A DNA stretch of 6,643 nt, taken from contig JAJPEO010000054.1 of assembly GCA_021166815.1 (NCBI GenBank), forward strand, positions 1 to 6,643. Direction: 5' to 3'. Position numbers and translations under genes: made by a program. Source of the DNA: Nocardioides sp. GTDB taxonomy: Bacteria > Actinomycetota > Actinomycetes > Propionibacteriales > Nocardioidaceae. The notes beneath the pieces were generated by a model. That model was given only the letters and a program-made list of their open reading frames with translations. It ran no database searches and was not told the origin of the DNA. Each line of letters starts with the position of its first letter. Position 1 is the first letter of the stretch. Positions 5,498 through 6,643 of this stretch are shown in pieces.

Positions 5498-6643
5498 GTG
5501 AACACCTCCACTGACACCTCCGGCACCCCGGAGCACGAGCACGTGCACGTGCACCCCGGCGAGATCCTCCCGGAGCACACCGACCGACTCGACAAGAGCG
5601 TCCTCGTCGTCGCCGGTGTCGTCGTCCTCGGCGCGATCATGTCCATCCTGGACATCACTGTGGTCTCGGTGGCGCTGGAGACCTTCCAGCGCGAGTTCGA
5701 CGCGACGGCCGCCGACGTGGCCTGGACGATGACCGCGTACACCCTGGCCCTGGCGGCGGTGATCCCGATGACCGGCTGGGCCGCGGACCGCTTCGGCACC
5801 AAGCGGCTCTACCTGCTGGCCGTCACGCTCTTCACCATCGGCTCCGTGCTCTGCGCCACCGCCGACGGCCTGACCCAGCTCATCGTCTACCGCGCCCTGC
5901 AGGGCCTCGGCGGCGGCATGCTGATGCCGCTCGGCATGACCATCCTGACGCGCGCCGCCGGCCCCGAGCGGGTCGGTCGCGTCATGGCGATCATGGGCAT
6001 CCCGATGCTGCTCGGCCCGATCTTCGGCCCCATCCTCGGCGGCTGGCTCATCGACGCCGCGTCGTGGCACTGGATCTTCCTGATCAACCTGCCCATCGGG
6101 TTGCTGGCCCTGGCGTACGCCTTCGTCGTGCTCCCCAAGGACGCGGTGGAGCCCTCGGAGTCCTTCGACTTCGTCGGCATGCTGCTGCTCTCCCCCGGCC
6201 TCGCGCTCTTCCTCTACGGCGTCAGCTCCATCCCCGGCGCCAAGGCCGAGCACGGCACGGCGTGGACCGCCGAGGTCGTCTCCACCATGGCCCTCGGCGC
6301 CCTGCTCACCGCGGCCTTCGTCCCGTGGGCCCTGCGCAAGACCAACATCCACCCGCTCGTGGAGCTGCGCCTGCTCAGGAACAAGGACATGACGATCGCG
6401 CTGATCACGATGTCGCTGTTCGCCATCGCCTTCTTCGGCGCCTCGCTGCTCTTCCCGCTCTACTTCCAGCAGGTCCGCGGCGAGGACGCCCTCGGTGCCG
6501 GCATGCTGCTCGCCCCGCAGGGCATCGGCGCCATGATCACCATGCCGATCGCCGGCTTCCTGGTCGACCGCATCGGCCCCGGCAAGATCGTGCTGACCGG
6601 CATCACCGTCATCACCGCCGGCATGGCGCTGTTCACCATGATC
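5498..6643 (+). CDS. MFS drug:H+ antiporter of the DHA2 (EmrB/QacA) family, 3' end cut off
   Basis: This is a proton-driven exporter of the inner membrane, probably for drugs or other hydrophobic compounds. The window holds 382 residues and ends in mid-gene; family members are usually 450-550 residues with 14 membrane spans. Seen in order are a hydrophilic N-tail, TM1 (about 34-57) ending in the DHA2 motif LDITVVSVAL (51-60), motif A GWAADRFGTKR (93-103), motif B IVYRALQGLGGG (129-140) with its conserved arginine, motif C GIPMLLGPIFGPILGG (167-182) typical of antiporters, then LINLPIGLLAL, and a second motif-A-like loop GFLVDRIGPGK (353-363). The start is GTG at 5498: the frame has a TAG at 5486-5488, and the next candidates would shorten the tail before TM1. 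The N-tail is unusual in having five histidines between residues 13 and 27 (EHEHVHVH). Substrate cannot be told from sequence. The gene appears to have its own promoter, separated from the upstream gene by a stem-loop. Confidence 0.93.
   Translation, partial: MNTSTDTSGTPEHEHVHVHPGEILPEHTDRLDKSVLVVAGVVVLGAIMSILDITVVSVALETFQREFDATAADVAWTMTAYTLALAAVIPMTGWAADRFGTKRLYLLAVTLFTIGSVLCATADGLTQLIVYRALQGLGGGMLMPLGMTILTRAAGPERVGRVMAIMGIPMLLGPIFGPILGGWLIDAASWHWIFLINLPIGLLALAYAFVVLPKDAVEPSESFDFVGMLLLSPGLALFLYGVSSIPGAKAEHGTAWTAEVVSTMALGALLTAAFVPWALRKTNIHPLVELRLLRNKDMTIALITMSLFAIAFFGASLLFPLYFQQVRGEDALGAGMLLAPQGIGAMITMPIAGFLVDRIGPGKIVLTGITVITAGMALFTMI

Noticed and set aside
5384..6352. Long minus-strand frame opposite the MFS exporter
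   Set aside because: The translation is biased toward Gly, Asp, His, Gln and Glu with no recognisable domain, and lies antisense to a gene with all the DHA2 motifs.
1..6643. CRISPR arrays, tRNA or rRNA genes, insertion sequences, phage or toxin-antitoxin genes
   Set aside because: I saw no regularly spaced repeats, cloverleaf or rRNA sequence, transposase motifs or terminal inverted repeats anywhere in the window.

Overview
The window comes from a high-GC actinobacterium. The evidence is strong G/C bias at third codon positions, GTG starts, a likely leaderless gene, and an SNF2 ATPase paired with a SWIM zinc-finger protein as in actinobacterial chromosomes. A member of the Nocardioidaceae or a relative is my best guess, from protein style only. 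The window looks like ordinary chromosome: I see no insertion sequence, phage gene, CRISPR array, tRNA or rRNA, and no compositional break.

Layout, left to right. Positions 1-536 (+) hold a TetR-family regulator whose first few residues lie off the left edge. It converges, with a 16-bp gap, on a two-gene minus-strand operon. The upstream gene of that operon (1203-3938) encodes a complete SNF2/RapA-type ATPase of about 911 residues. The downstream gene (553-1206) encodes a 217-residue SWIM zinc-finger protein. The two overlap by 4 bp (ATGA), which points to translational coupling. Positions 3939-4146 form a divergent intergenic region. On the minus strand it carries a close match to the RecA-independent DNA-damage promoter recognised by PafBC in mycobacteria, and it also carries two palindromes. 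To the right (+), 4147-5430 encodes a secreted protein with a signal peptide, a core domain I do not recognise and an extremely arginine-rich fibronectin type III domain. A 67-bp spacer (5431-5497) holds two mutually exclusive inverted repeats and a possible leaderless promoter. From 5498 to the right edge runs a 14-TM, DHA2-type MFS drug exporter, cut off at the window end.

How the genes may work together. Only the SNF2 and SWIM genes are clearly one functional unit; the promoter match suggests they serve DNA-damage tolerance or repair, though neither has a defined role here. The secreted protein and the MFS exporter appear to be independent transcription units. I do not see a convincing new multi-gene system. 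The observations most worth following are the PafBC-like promoter ahead of the SNF2-SWIM operon, the unrecognised secreted protein with its highly basic tail, and the compact regulatory spacer ahead of the exporter.
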